DNA of 64,000 nt, from NCBI GenBank assembly GCA_030248215.1, contig JASANG010000155.1, positions 62,001-126,000 of the forward strand. The letters are read 5' to 3'. Shown here piece after piece: positions 47,453-59,027 of this stretch. The DNA comes from Enoplolaimus lenunculus. Its lineage: Eukaryota > Nematoda > Enoplea > Enoplida > Thoracostomopsidae. Made by a program: the position numbers and the translations under genes. Within the stretch, counting starts at the first letter, position 1. Each line of letters begins with the position of its first letter. The notes beneath the pieces were generated by a model. It was given only the letters and a program-made list of their open reading frames with translations. It had not been told where the DNA came from and ran no database searches.

Positions 47453-47944
47453 GTAAATTGGCAGAATAGTGGGGGTTCAGGCTCACCAAAAGGTCAAATA
47501 TTTGGCATTGCGCCAAATACCCAATGATAAGTAATAGTTGGTAGGCGCCAACTAGGGTTTTATATATGTCAAAAATATGCTGACGTGCATTCAGTTTACA
47601 CTCGCTGGTTCAACTGCAATTTGTATTGTGTCTATTCCTCGTTATGTTGCTCACACATTACCATGCGTGCACTCCGCACATCCATAGTTCCCCTATACTG
47701 TTTTTAAAAATAAGCTATACTGCTATTGCGTAACTGTGTGCGGAAATTTATCTTCAAATAAAAAATGTCCGCATATAGTTTATTGCATTGACGAACATTT
47801 TGTATACTCTTTGCGCATTATGTTAACATTAAATATAGACTTGCGTGAACTGTCGGACTTTATCGTTACAGTCTAAAAGGTGTGGCCGGAATGCGCTAAA
47901 TTAGATAATTAATTATTGTGTTACTTTGTTGCTTTTTGCATGTT
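47453..47944. other. Ferlin intron sequence, no gene seen
   Basis: AT-rich sequence between the last visible ferlin exon and the minisatellite. Nothing further is supported. Confidence 0.5.
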
Positions 47945-48290
47945 CGCCAAAATTTCCCACCAAAATTTGAATTTCGCGCCAAAATTTGAATTTCGCGCCA
48001 AAATTTGAATTTCTCGCCAAAATTAGAATTTTCCCGTAAAAATTAGAATTTCCCGCAAAAAAATCAATTTCCCGCCAAAATTTGAATTTTGCCGCCAAAG
48101 TTTTAATTCCCCGACAAAATTTGAATTTTCCCGCCAAAATTTAAAATTGCCGCCGAAATTTAAATTTCCTGCCACAATTTGAATTTTCCCGCCAAAATTT
48201 GAATTTCCCACCAAAATTTGAATTTTACCGCCTAAATTTAAATTTGCCGCCAAAATTTGAATTTTTAGCCAAAATTTGAATTTTCCCGCT
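47945..48290. repeat. Minisatellite of about 18 units of 19 bp
   Basis: The unit is close to AAAATTTGAATTTCCCGCC. Variants differ mainly in the last eight bases (TTTCGCGCC, TTTCCCGCC, TTTGCCGCC). The long open stretches on the minus strand are repeat translation. Several units contain exact matches to the E2F consensus TTTSSCGC. Confidence 0.9.
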
Positions 48291-48585
48291 AAGGTGTCCC
48301 TAATGTGTCTATCATGTGAAAATGTCCGCTGCACTGTTTTTCAAACATTTCAATGTCCTAGGCAGTGTCACTGTAAAACAGTTTTGTCCGGATAGAGTTT
48401 CCGTGAAACTCTATGATGTCCGCGAATGGCGGTGTTACTATTGGAAAATGAACGGCTTCGATAAAACATAAGCCGGACAAGCTATTGAATTTCTTTTGGG
48501 AGGGGACATTTTGTGTGCCGAGTGCACGTATGGTAACGTGTGAGAGACATTATTTTAAAGAAACTCAATTGCACTGTTAGTATAT

Positions 48586-51500
48586 TGTTACGGTTGCGAT
48601 CAACGGGTACCTCTGCGGACGAATCCGAGTGTTATCCCTCACGGGTGTTCTTGGCCGTGGATCTACCTTATAAGCCTACGTGTCCAGAGGATGACGGTCT
48701 CCCTGGCGTGATATCGGGTTCTGAGAGTCACAAAATTCCGATATCGTCTTACGCCTAAGCCCTTGACGATACGCACTTAGCAGGGAAGTAATTCGCACTC
48801 GTAACAATCAGAGTTAAGCCGAGTTTATCAAACGGGTCGCCTGTTAAGATTTTTCTTAATAATTCCAAGGCGCGGGTTTCTGGATGAGAGTGGTCTTTGG
48901 TTGCCGTTCTAAGGATGTCGGGTACCACGGGTGATCCAAAGGCGATCCTGAAGAATTTAAAGCATATGGTCAAGGACCTTTTATAAAAAGGTGGATCGAT
49001 CCACGCTTCCAAGATTTTATTGATCTTATCCTCTGGTTCGGACCAGGGCTGGCGAAAGTTATAGCTTTAACCTAGTTAGTTTAATGTTTTTAGAAATCAA
49101 CACAAAAGTTTTTAAAAGCCATGGCTCAAGGCCAGGATGTTCAAAATAGCGCTCTAGGTGCAATAATTACACTCAGGTAAAGTTTTGATTTATTTTAGCG
49201 GCACACAATACGTATGACATGAGAAACATGGTTATACCTTAGTTAGGATATGACTCAGGTTATTGAAAGTTGAGCGTTGACTTGAGTTGAGTTAATTTGC
49301 GCCGAGCGCTGATAGCAAGAATAACTTTGAATAATTAAACGTAATTGCTAAAAGTACAGAAATTCAGGAATCTTCTGCTTCCAGAAGTTAGCAAGCTCAA
49401 ACGTGTACCTGTAGCGACCTGCACGTGGACTAACCACCTTCCCGCTAGTTTATCGGGCCTTAGAAAGCTAAGCGTTTAGGTCGACGCGGTTGCTGAAATT
49501 ATGAGCTACCGAGTCCCATTGTGTCTGGACGGCGTGGGTCAAAGAATTCTTAAGTCAAAAAGACACCTGTTGATTGGCATACACATTTGGGAAGGATCCC
49601 TCCGAGGGGCGTAGCGCGAAGGGCTCGGTAGGATAGTGACTTAGGTTGCGGTCTGAAATACCACACATGCGTACCATGGACCCATGAGAAGTATACTTGG
49701 GATCCTAAGACTATTCTTTTGACCTAAGCACTGGCTAAGCATGTCTCCGATCGCGTCTAATACACAACAAAGTCTCGTTTAAAGTTTCCTTAAATTACAA
49801 GGCCTACACGAGCTACACTTCCAGCAGCCCAATTGTCAACCTGGGAAAAATCTTGCTACTATCCTAAGTAAGGCCCGGCGAGCACCATTTAAGTCACGGG
49901 GCAAACCAAATTTTTCTCGCGTGACAAGGGCTTGGCTCTTTTGTTTGACATATCCTAAGTGCTTAGCACTAGGCTGCTGTGGCCTTCCTGTCGCGGTTGA
50001 CAATTGTACAGCTCGACCCCAGTCGGGTTATCTTTTACCAGTTGGGTGACTTTTTAGATTTTACCACGGTATGCGGACTCTCAAAAATTGAAACCAAATT
50101 AAGTTGAGGTCCTGTGTTGTCGCCAACTACAAGGAACTTTGAATTTCAGAAATTTTACTCACACCCCCTTTGTGAAACTACATAGTCCTAACTGGGCCTA
50201 TAGCTTATTCATTTTAATAAAATTTGTAGCGCTCTGAGTGCATCTCTGGTACCCCCGTCCCGTACGTTTTAATACAGCGCCCCGAGTTCTCCCAAGTGCA
50301 CCGTGTCGCCATACAGTGCACCGGAGAGAACCGGTTTGCTGGCGCGGCTCGAGCTCGCGACTGTAAAAACCTTTGAAAACTGAACTGAACGGCCTGAGGT
50401 GATTGGTTTGAGTTTTTAACCAATGAAAAGCTCAGAACAGACGCGGCCAGAAATACTATTGGCTATGGTAAAACGGCTACAAAGAGCCAATGAAACAACG
50501 AAAAAAGACACGGCGAGACGCGATACTATTGGTTACGGAAATCGGCTGCAAAGAGCCAATGAAAAGAATTCAACCGTTACAACCGGTGCACGCTGATTGG
50601 ACGGTTTAAATTTACGCGTGGAATTGACGGTCCATCACAAAAAGGGGTCGCGCCGAAATATCGGGGTCCTCCGTGATTAGGGCGCAGAAAACGCTACGGT
50701 TTTGACATCGCCGTACTCAGGCCTAAGTGCTAGGTAACTTCCAAGACCCACCGGCACGCATGTATGAATTTCACCGCCAGGTCACTCTCCCTTTTGAGTG
50801 TAACATATCTTTTTCCTTAGTATTCTTAACCAAAGCAATTGATAGAAAGGAGGGTGCTGTCAGCTCTTTCGAAACCTGCATTGCATAGGGGACCCGAATA
50901 CTAAATCGCAAACAGCTAAAGAATATCGAAACCAAAAAAATAAAACTACAAGAAACACACTAATACGAAATAATCTCGGCACTCGCGACGCACCCCTATT
51001 CAGGCATGCCGTTACACGGAGCGTAAGCTTAGTCACAAGTAATCCTCAACCCATTAGGGTAACCTGTGAGCTAAACGTATAAATGTGGCCTAGTACACCG
51101 AGAGTGAGTCCAAGTCTGATCACCTAGTGAAAAGAGACATATTCTGAAATTACTGCTGCAGGTGCAAAGTTTCCTGTTCTCTTTTTGGGTTCTAAAATGT
51201 CCACTCTACAAGGTGCCTAGCCAGAGTATCTAGTAAAGGTTTCCCAAGGGTGCAAACCAAGGTTCAGAATACAACCAGCAAACGTCCAAAATAACGAACC
51301 AAAGGCACTCCAACTTATAAACTGGAAAGAACAAGGTTATAGTGAATTAGCAAAATAAAACAACCAAGCTACAATCCATACAACATAATCTTATCTGAAC
51401 CTGATGTTAAAAGCTACTATTATTCTTATCCTTCCGTTAAAAATAGCTAATACAGCTGACAAACTAGGCAGTGGCTTAAACTCAGTCCAGTGAGACACTC

Positions 51501-54500
51501 GAAATGTGGGGTCCTAAAGAATTGTAATGGTTATAACTTTCGAAATAGCTGTCCGCGGGTATCAGTCAGGGTGGTTTTATTGCTTCCCGGAATGCACCGA
51601 CCCTAATGAGACCATTCCTAACCCCAGATGCTAGAAAACATAATTCTGCAATTTTTGTCCTAAGATTCGTAGGGATTCCGAAGCTTCACTAGTTCCTAAC
51701 TTTTCAACGGTTAGCCGGAGACCCCAGGTCAGGGTGGTTTTATTACTCAGCTCATTGAGCCCTATCGAAATATAGGAACTACGAATGCGAATTCCCGAAT
51801 TCGTGTTTTGGCATTTTCCACCCCTCCGATCCGTAAATTCGCACACGCAAAATGCCGAGGAACGGAAAGACCTGTAACTCGCTAACGACTGATCGCAGAC
51901 CCTAAATCAGGGTGGTTTTATTGCTCAGCTCAGCAAGCTCTATCGAATGGTAGAGGTCCCAACTGAGGATTCCGAAATTCGTATTTTTGCACTTTCCGAC
52001 CTCGGATCCGTAAAATTATACACGTAAAATTCCCAAAACGTGAAAGGCCCATAACTTTGGAGCAAAAAGTCACAGACCCCAAGTCGGGGTGGTTTTATTG
52101 CTCAGTTCGACCCGCTGCGTCGAATGGCATAGAGCTCTGGCCTCAATTCCGGAATTCGGGCTTTTGCATTTTTCACCCTGGGATCCGTAAAATTATACAT
52201 GTGGATTCACAAAACTTTGAGTGGCCATAACTTTCGAAGGAGAGGTCCTGGACCCAGGGTCAGGGTATTTTTATTGCTCAGCGCGATTAGGTCTATCGAA
52301 CGGTATAGGTTTCGTCGAGGTATCTAAAAATTCACATTTTGGCGTTTTTTTGCCCCCGGATCCGTGAGGCTCCATATACAAAATTTCAAGTCTTAATGGG
52401 GTACAACTTTCGGGCGAAGCTCTCTGACCCGTGGTCAGGGTATTTTTATTGTTCAGCACAACGAGCTCTATTGAATGACACAAGTCATTTCGAGGTCTCA
52501 GGAAATTTATATTTTGGCATTTTTCTGCTTCGGGATCCGTACGCACGCAATCTAAACTCGACATCCTAGCCCGCAAAAATCCTGGTACACATGTCCGGCC
52601 CGCAGAGCCTTCCCCAAGGCGTCCCGAGATTCTCAATATATATAGGTTATGGCCCGGCTACTCCCCACGGGTTGCCCCCTCCGGTTTGGTACACCGTTAA
52701 AACTCAGCCTTACCACTCTCTCGGAACGCCTTCTTTCAGCCGCACCCCTGCGCGAATTTCATAACATCTGCAAATCATTTTCAAATTGCAACAATTTCAA
52801 CGTTGTACACGGGTCAACAACCCTAACATTTAACATATCGATTTTGCAAAACTCAAACGTTTTGTGGCCATCAGGCATAGTTAGAGGTAGCTGTAAAATT
52901 TGTGTCGCCAACATGTAAGATGTGTACATAGTAGACTCAAACGTCGGGGGTGCGCATCGTCAGAAAGCGCACCCGAGGAAGAGGAGCGACCCCAGGGCAA
53001 AACCAAGCAGCATTCTTACATAATTCAACCCCTTGTGTCGTATAGAAAGCTTACGTGCCGAAACTATCCTGAGTATATGAGCACGGTAACTTGATCAGCA
53101 ACCTAGCAAATCCAATACGGTCACCTACTCCTAATTAGCCATTTAGGCCGCACAGCCCTCTTTTTTGCAACCATCCAAAAGCCCATTCATACCCCTTTTC
53201 AATCTTTCCCCGCACGTACTATCCCTGCAGTGTTAACTATCGCCACCATTACGCTATCACGTACACGTTTAACTCAACGCTGCACCGCGTATGTAGAGTT
53301 AAATTCCGGTGAGTATTGTGGGAGGTGAGTCTCTACAAGAGGGTTGAAACCCAGTCCTGTGCAATTTCCTGTCATTAGGCGAGCCCCACTACAGTGTTAT
53401 GCCTTAAGATTCGTTCCCCTTTTTGTCTTGCTACTATCCCCTATTTCCGGTGCAGTTATGCCTGTCAGGTCCCTCTCAGCTAAGTCTCCCGCGAATGCTT
53501 GTCCTGCGATTTTATTAGTCCTATTTAATAGTCGTGCATTGTCTCTAGTCAAGTCTGTGATAATTGGATTGCTGATCGAACTAACGGATGCGGTGCATCA
53601 TTACTAGTCTTATTCAATGTATAAGTACTGTTTCTAGTCAGAGCAAAGATAGTCAAATCTCTAGTCAAACTAACGGACCCCGATGAAAACAGTGATGGAG
53701 GTGAAAATAAGATCCCTGGAAAGAAACGTATAGTCGATTCTTGTGTGATAGTGGTGGTAGTCATAGGCAAGTACATAGTGTTCTAGTCAGGTAGTGGGGG
53801 TAGTTAAGAGCTAATTTTAGAAGTGTCTGCCCTTGCTGCAGAATAATAAAAGAACACCACAGTAAAGCAGGAAAAACAATACAACATTGAAGCAACATGC
53901 TACACATTAACGGAGGTAGTCATACAAAAAATTGCATGAAAATACTACATGCCGAAAGATACCAAAGAATACCAAAACGTAACGGCTACATACTAGAAGA
54001 TACCAAAAACATACCACAAGATATAGAATAACAACGACGGGATCATGGACAAGGCACAAATAATTGCATTTGATCCGCCGAGAACACAACTAGCACAGGC
54101 TTGGAGGAGAACCCTATACCCGTACCCTATAGCTTCTAGGTGAGACAATCGGGGTGCCGAAAGTAATTCAGTAACCTGAAATTTTCATTCTACTCCCAAT
54201 GGTATAAGATCCGTACCTGTGCGAGAAGGTAATGCAAAAAAGGGAAGCCTGACACAAAGGATAACACGACATTACTGCGAAAAACAAAACATTACAAAAT
54301 AATGCCAAACTAAACATGCGAGACCATTAAAAAGGGAAACCGCACGCAATATTAACGCGCAAAAGTCCAAAGCATACACCAAACGACGCTTGTTCCGGCA
54401 GCCCAAATTAGTCAAGATCCAAAACCTCATGAGATAGATTTTCCGTTGATAATTTATTGCAGTGAGCCAAAATCTACCTAAATCCGTGCCAAAGTTGCAT

Positions 54501-54534
54501 TCTGGTTAATGATAAAAAGGGTGTGTCCCTGACA
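48586..54534 (-). mobile_element. Terminal giant LTR (3' LTR by gene direction) of the element filling 54535-64000
   Basis: This 5949-bp LTR reads TGTCAGGGACAC to CCGTAACA on the minus strand. ATAT lies outside its distal edge (48582-48585), but element sequence and not ATAT follows the other edge. It is therefore attached to an internal region. It matches the solo LTR at 23105-28752 closely, apart from the number of tandem units. It carries the same seven-CCAAT cluster (50402-50600) and AATAAA (49189-49194, minus strand). The sequence just inside the LTR has only a short purine stretch (GAGG), a weak polypurine tract. LTRs of this size are known from only a few giant retroelements, such as the planarian Burro family. 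Confidence 0.85.
51540..52600. repeat. Tandem array of about 176 bp in the terminal LTR, six units
   Basis: GGTCAGGGTGGTTTTATTGC-like cores recur at 51571, 51734, 51912, 52089, 52265 and 52440, with a spacing of 163-178 bp. Each unit also has GCTCAG..GAGCTCTATCGAATGG and GGATCCGTA segments. The solo LTR at 23105 has only about two units. Confidence 0.85.
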
Positions 54535-55364
54535 CCTCATAGAATTTAATTTTGACCTTTTTGTGTCGATACTTATTTCTACAAGCTTCCCAGCGTTGAG
54601 TCCCGTAGAGAGCCACATGAGGCGCAAGCAAAATAACAAGGCATTAATCAAAATCATTACATTGGTCAGAGATTAACAAGGCATTCAAGGAATTCAAAAC
54701 AATACATTGGTCAAATATGACAAAGCGTTTAACGAACTAAAATCGATATGAAAAACAAAGGCAGTAATTGCAAAAGGCAAGTCAATGGTCGTGACCACCA
54801 GTGCGAAAACGATTATACATATCCAGAGAGTATTTTTACTTCATATATAGAAAATTTCTAGCCACGAGGCATGATTGTTCACTGCTCGGTTTGTTGAAGA
54901 GGTTGTGCGTGAAATGTTGAATTAACAGCAACTGTGGCGGTCAAATAATTTCCTGGCTATCACGATTGAACGAACACCATGAGTGACATATACACATACA
55001 TACAGGACCTGATCATGGGTATTCGTTCATCTCAACCGCACCTTATACCGAAGCGTAGCATGGCGATGGCTTAATCCCAAAGTATCATGTGCCTATGCGA
55101 CTGCACCCACGATCCTGCCCCATGCGCTATAAACATAGGTTACAATGGGCCATTGATTACAATTGCAGCAGACACCATGATCCGTTCAGAAAGTAAGCTC
55201 TAGACTAGTCCGACTTAGATTCCCTAGATTTCTAAAATTTTTCTTTTTTTAAACAAACCTTCTCTTAGGTTTTTAATTTAGGCAATTTGAGCGAATCCTT
55301 ATCTTTTGAATGTTTAGCTTGGTGTCTGTGCTGCAACGTTGGGTTCTGACGCTGATACCATTAT
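54535..55364. other. Untranslated stretch between the last frame and the LTR
   Basis: About 830 bp with no supported coding region. In the direction of the element it is the 3' untranslated part before the 3' LTR. Confidence 0.5.
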
Positions 55365-56911
55365 TCAAGACCAGATGCCTAAATGGTTTGGCAGGGCGCG
55401 CAGCATGATATCACAAGATTTTGGAGTCATATAGGGTTCCCCAGAAATTTTATAGGGTTCCCACGCCCCAAATTTGGTAAGCGCGTCCGGTAAGCGGATG
55501 ACATTGAACCGGCGCAATGCTGTGGCCTGCCTGTTGATTTCACTGTTGTACAGGTCTATGATAGCCTGTCGGGTGTCCGACTCATGGGTACATGGGCCAC
55601 ACTCAAGAAGATGAAACTTGATTGACGGGTTGTGGGTTCTAAGTTCATCAACAATCACTCTCGCTAACAGGGAAGCTGTCAAAGGTCGACCCCGAATGAA
55701 TTGAGGAGGTGTATTGTCCGGCGCATTTGCAGGAGCCATGGGGCGAAAATACGGGAACTTGTCGAGCTGCCCTCGCGAATTACGACAGATCTTCTTCCAT
55801 GCGTAGTGATAACACCGGCGATATTCATGGTCAATGTTCTGCATAGTGGCGAGGTCCCCCCGGTCCAACTGCATATGATATGCCTGACAATTGCAAAGTC
55901 ATCATGTTCGCTGTCAGGGATCCGTTCATGGCGACGATAAAGGAAGTGTTCCGTTACTGAAGCCTTTTTCCGATCAAAGATGGACGAGTACAAGACGGCT
56001 ATGATGACATGTTGATGTTGATGATCTATGGTGACGTTGGCCAACAGATGAATGTCCCTAAGGTTTGCTCCTGGCCACGACAGACTGGTATAATTCTTCG
56101 AGTGGTCTTTGTTGGTTAGGGCCACCGTGGAGGCATCCCCCAATATCAAATCCCGATTGCCTCCAAGGGTAGCTGTTTGTAGCTCGGCTCGAATGTTTAT
56201 AAGTATCCGTCCCATGACGTTGGAAACCCGTGGAGACAGTTGATGGTCGGGATTTTCCGCAGCAGTTGGATGCATGGCTACACCCCAATATCCATCATGT
56301 GGGTTCGCCTCGACCAGAACAAATCTCTGGGTGCTCAACAAAAGTTTGCGTAGCTCCGGGTTGGTGAACTTAGCCCATAGGAGTGGAGCCATAATATGGG
56401 GTTTGAAGTGCTGAAGGGCGTGAAGTTCTTCCTTACGAAAGTTCTTTTTGGCCTCTGATCCCAAGCGTTTGGCTTCAAACGGTGTTGCTGCATTAAGTAC
56501 CTTGAGTGCCTCGTCCACCCTGTCGAAAATGTATAGACAGTTTGCCTGGTACGCGTGTTCCACGGATTTAGCCGGTCCTAACGGAGTGCGGATCACATCA
56601 TCCAGAACGGCCATGTTCGATAAGAAGGCGGTGTTTCGGCAATGCGATGAAAATGCGACACGTTTGACACCCTCAGGCGGGACGAATGGCGCCACCTGAA
56701 CATTGGGTAGTGGTTGCCCTATCTGTTGGAAACCCCCAGCAGTGAGTTGTTGACGTTCGCCATCACTGAGGTGATCATACACGACTGTACCCATGGCAGG
56801 TCGATACAAAAGCGCCGTTGAGGCTTCTCGTGCGACAGGCGAAGGTGGGCAAATGGGAATCAATGGCTTGCGGTAATATGGAGTGAACCGTTCGGACTGT
56901 TTGCGAGACAT
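55365..56911 (-). CDS. NADAR domain plus SGNH-hydrolase-like protein of the giant LTR element
   Basis: The largest piece is 55679-56911. Residues of about 65-240 are a NADAR domain: LSNMAVLDD, AKSVEHAYQANCLYIF, FEAKRLGSEAKKNFR, LLWAKFTNPELRKLLLSTQ, VEANPHDGYWGVAM and NVMGRILINIRAEL. A second region starts LILGDASTVAL and has LSWPGANLRDI and HVIIAVLYSSI, the spacing of an SGNH/GDSL hydrolase, with more sequence of that type (LLECGPCTHESD, IIDLYNSEINRQA) towards 55365. NADAR proteins act on ADP-ribose derivatives, including ADP-ribosylated guanine. SGNH domains hydrolyse esters and are known in CR1 LINE proteins. The gene looks broken. The NADAR call is firm, while the SGNH call is moderate. 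Confidence 0.75.
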
Positions 56912-57122
56912 GGTCTATGAATACAACGAAGCATGAATGATACAAATGAACTACATACAAAAACAGATACAATATCAAGAAGAACAAGCGGACTGAAATC
57001 AACAGGCATAAAAATTCCAATTTCCGTCATGCTGTTAACAGATGCTCGATTCCGGCAACTTTTTAGCCGGAATTAGATTCCGAAAACGATGTCCATTTAT
57101 CAGCATCATATGGGGAGAAATT

Positions 57123-57833
57123 TTATAGGTAGCCTGGCCCGTAAATATCCTCTGAGGGAGGCGGGGTCGGAGAAGGAAAATCGTAAAATGCCTCCGCTAA
57201 ACTAAGGAAGTCAGATGAGTCCGACAGCTCGGCGGCCAGCTTCCGCTCCAGCAATTGCAGTGTCGACGCTTCGCCCGGATCATCATCGCCAGAATCAGGT
57301 GGAATGTCCGTTATGTCGACTTCACTGTCGCTAGTGTCAGTGGGCACATTTCCGCGATAACGACATCTCCATCTGGCGACACGTTGGGACATGGGTAACT
57401 GCATCGGCGCTAACGGTAGTACAACATCGTCGTCGACATGACGGTAGCGTAGGGGATGTGGAGTCGGCAATTTCATCTTCCGGATGTCTCGACGAAAGAG
57501 ATAACCGAGTTGCGTGACCATGCGGTTGACGAATGGGACGTATGGGAGAGGACCGCCGGTGAGGATGTAGCGTTGCACCAAGGTGGTTGGGGGTGCGTGT
57601 TCGTCAATGGCGTTGACCACTAAATAATAATGGTAGGGAGCGTCCATGGTGCGATATTTCATCATTGCCATGTATGCTTCGCGAGTAATGTGGGCTTTCA
57701 ATACAAGTTCATCGAGCGGGAGGGCTGGTAGCAAGGTGATGGGAGGTTTATTGTTGAGCTCTTGGTGAAGGTTGAGAACGCTAATGCATACATGGCTGGC
57801 CACGCGGTCGGGTTCGGCATAACATTCTATCAA
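57123..57833 (-). CDS. Unknown protein with acidic Ser/Asp/Pro-rich tail
   Basis: 236 residues. The first 150 look folded (KAHITREAYMAMMKYRTM, TTLVQRYILTGGPLPYVPFV) with no motif I recognise. The tail is acidic and rich in Ser, Asp and Pro (TDTSDSEVDITDIPPDSGDD). It lies between the SGNH-like frame and the NADAR frame of the giant LTR element. It could be a regulator or virion-associated protein, but nothing in the sequence decides. Confidence 0.6.
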   Translation of the reverse strand: MIECYAEPDRVASHVCISVLNLHQELNNKPPITLLPALPLDELVLKAHITREAYMAMMKYRTMDAPYHYYLVVNAIDEHAPPTTLVQRYILTGGPLPYVPFVNRMVTQLGYLFRRDIRKMKLPTPHPLRYRHVDDDVVLPLAPMQLPMSQRVARWRCRYRGNVPTDTSDSEVDITDIPPDSGDDDPGEASTLQLLERKLAAELSDSSDFLSLAEAFYDFPSPTPPPSEDIYGPGYL

Positions 57834-57875
57834 TTCTTCGAAGTTCCGAGCGAAGGTCTTGTTGGAGTGCTCTTT

Positions 57876-59027
57876 TTAGTAGGCATCCTCACGACGGGGG
57901 TCGGTCCTAGGGTCAGGCCATTGGAATATGGAATGGTAACCGCCACAAATAACAATGCGGGCCACCAGTAGGGTTGCGACCAGACGGGCTATGCGGCATA
58001 GGGCAGGGATGGGGGCGCCTGGAAATGCAATGACGGCAACGTCGGGGTCGTTGCGATAATAGGTCCAGAACGGGAAAGCCGATTCATCCCCAACGATGAT
58101 ACGGGCAAAAGATTTATTAGAGCGTTCGTTGTAGTACGCGTCTTCACGACGGGGGTCAGTCTTGGGGTCAGGCCACTGGAATATGGAGTGGTACCCGCCG
58201 CAGATGACGATGCGGGCCATAAGTGGGGTTGCGACCAGACGAGCGATGCGACACAGCTCGGGAACGGATGCGCCAGGGAATGCTATGACAGCGACATCGG
58301 GGTCATTGCGGTACTGAGCCCACAACGGGAAGGCGGACCCGTCACCGGCGATGATGAACCTCCGATAGTACTGGGTGCCGTCGTGGAAGTGACGGGACAA
58401 GTCTTCCATGGCGCGGCCGGCAATGTTGTTGAAGGTGGTAACCAGGGGCAAGTGGTACTGGTAACCAGTGACATCTTCCCCGATACCAAGTACAGGGTCC
58501 CATGGGTCACAGTACAGGATTTGATGGCCGGCTAAGTCGTTCAGGTGTTGCCGCATATTGGGAGCCGTAAATTTGTGGTAGGTCAAGGCGTAAACGAGAG
58601 GTTCTAACATGGTTTCCCGTCCAATGCGATGGGGTGTGTCGCGGGGTGGAGGAAATCCGATGCAGACGTATCGCCGGCATTCTCGTGCGGATGCTAGCAT
58701 CCAGCTGTAGACACCATCCTGGTCGTCACGAATGTGATGCCATGCAGCACCTAAAACCTGCATCATAGACCAGGCAGGACCTAGTGGGGTAGCGAATGCC
58801 ATCCCGACGAATAGTAGGCTGAGGACAGCAGTTGTGCCGGGGGTGGCGAGGATACGGCGAGCCGGTAGATGGTCGCGGAAGGCTGGTGGTCCGTGGTAGG
58901 GGCTGAGGGGATAACGATCAGGTGATCCGCCGTCATACATGAAGTCGCGGCCAGTTGCATTGCTTTTGGAGCAGTACGCACTGTCGACGTCATCTTCACT
59001 ACTATAGTAGTTCTCTAAAGTTGCCAT
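57876..59027 (-). CDS. SGNH-like protein with an internal tandem duplication
   Basis: 383 residues. An N-terminal acidic part is followed by one hydrophobic segment (TTAVLSLLFVGMAFATPL) and CYALTYHK-like middle sequence. Then come FIIAGDGSAFPLW, DVAVIAFPGASVPELCRIAR and ARIVICGGYHSIF, an order that resembles SGNH blocks I, II and III. The last part is a second copy of the same segment (IIVGDESAFPFW, AVIAFPGAPIPALCRIAR, ARIVICGGYHSIF). The DNA repeat has a period of 255 bp. It resembles the second half of the NADAR protein nearby, so the two may share an ancestor. Catalytic activity is uncertain. Confidence 0.55.
   Translation of the reverse strand: MATLENYYSSEDDVDSAYCSKSNATGRDFMYDGGSPDRYPLSPYHGPPAFRDHLPARRILATPGTTAVLSLLFVGMAFATPLGPAWSMMQVLGAAWHHIRDDQDGVYSWMLASARECRRYVCIGFPPPRDTPHRIGRETMLEPLVYALTYHKFTAPNMRQHLNDLAGHQILYCDPWDPVLGIGEDVTGYQYHLPLVTTFNNIAGRAMEDLSRHFHDGTQYYRRFIIAGDGSAFPLWAQYRNDPDVAVIAFPGASVPELCRIARLVATPLMARIVICGGYHSIFQWPDPKTDPRREDAYYNERSNKSFARIIVGDESAFPFWTYYRNDPDVAVIAFPGAPIPALCRIARLVATLLVARIVICGGYHSIFQWPDPRTDPRREDAY
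57891..58400. repeat. Tandem duplication with 255-bp period
   Basis: ACGACGGGGGTC occurs at 57891 and again at 58146, and the surrounding 250 bases are closely similar. The duplication covers the SGNH-like segment of the minus-strand frame. Confidence 0.85.

Noticed and set aside
47913-48334. Two overlapping minus-strand open stretches with repeated GGKIQIL-type peptides
   Set aside because: They read the 19-bp minisatellite. The period, not coding, explains the open frames.
23095-48758. The two long direct repeats as the ends of one 31 kb element
   Set aside because: Ferlin exons lie between them, and the left copy has its own ATAT duplication, so they are separate insertions.
52271-52636. 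Minus-strand open stretch of 121 codons
   Set aside because: It falls in the tandem array of the terminal LTR and has no counterpart in the other LTR copies.
54535-54560. Primer binding site next to the LTR, with the element read on the plus strand
   Set aside because: The sequence after the LTR does not start with TGG or resemble a tRNA 3' end. The frames, TATA box and poly(A) signal all point to the minus strand.
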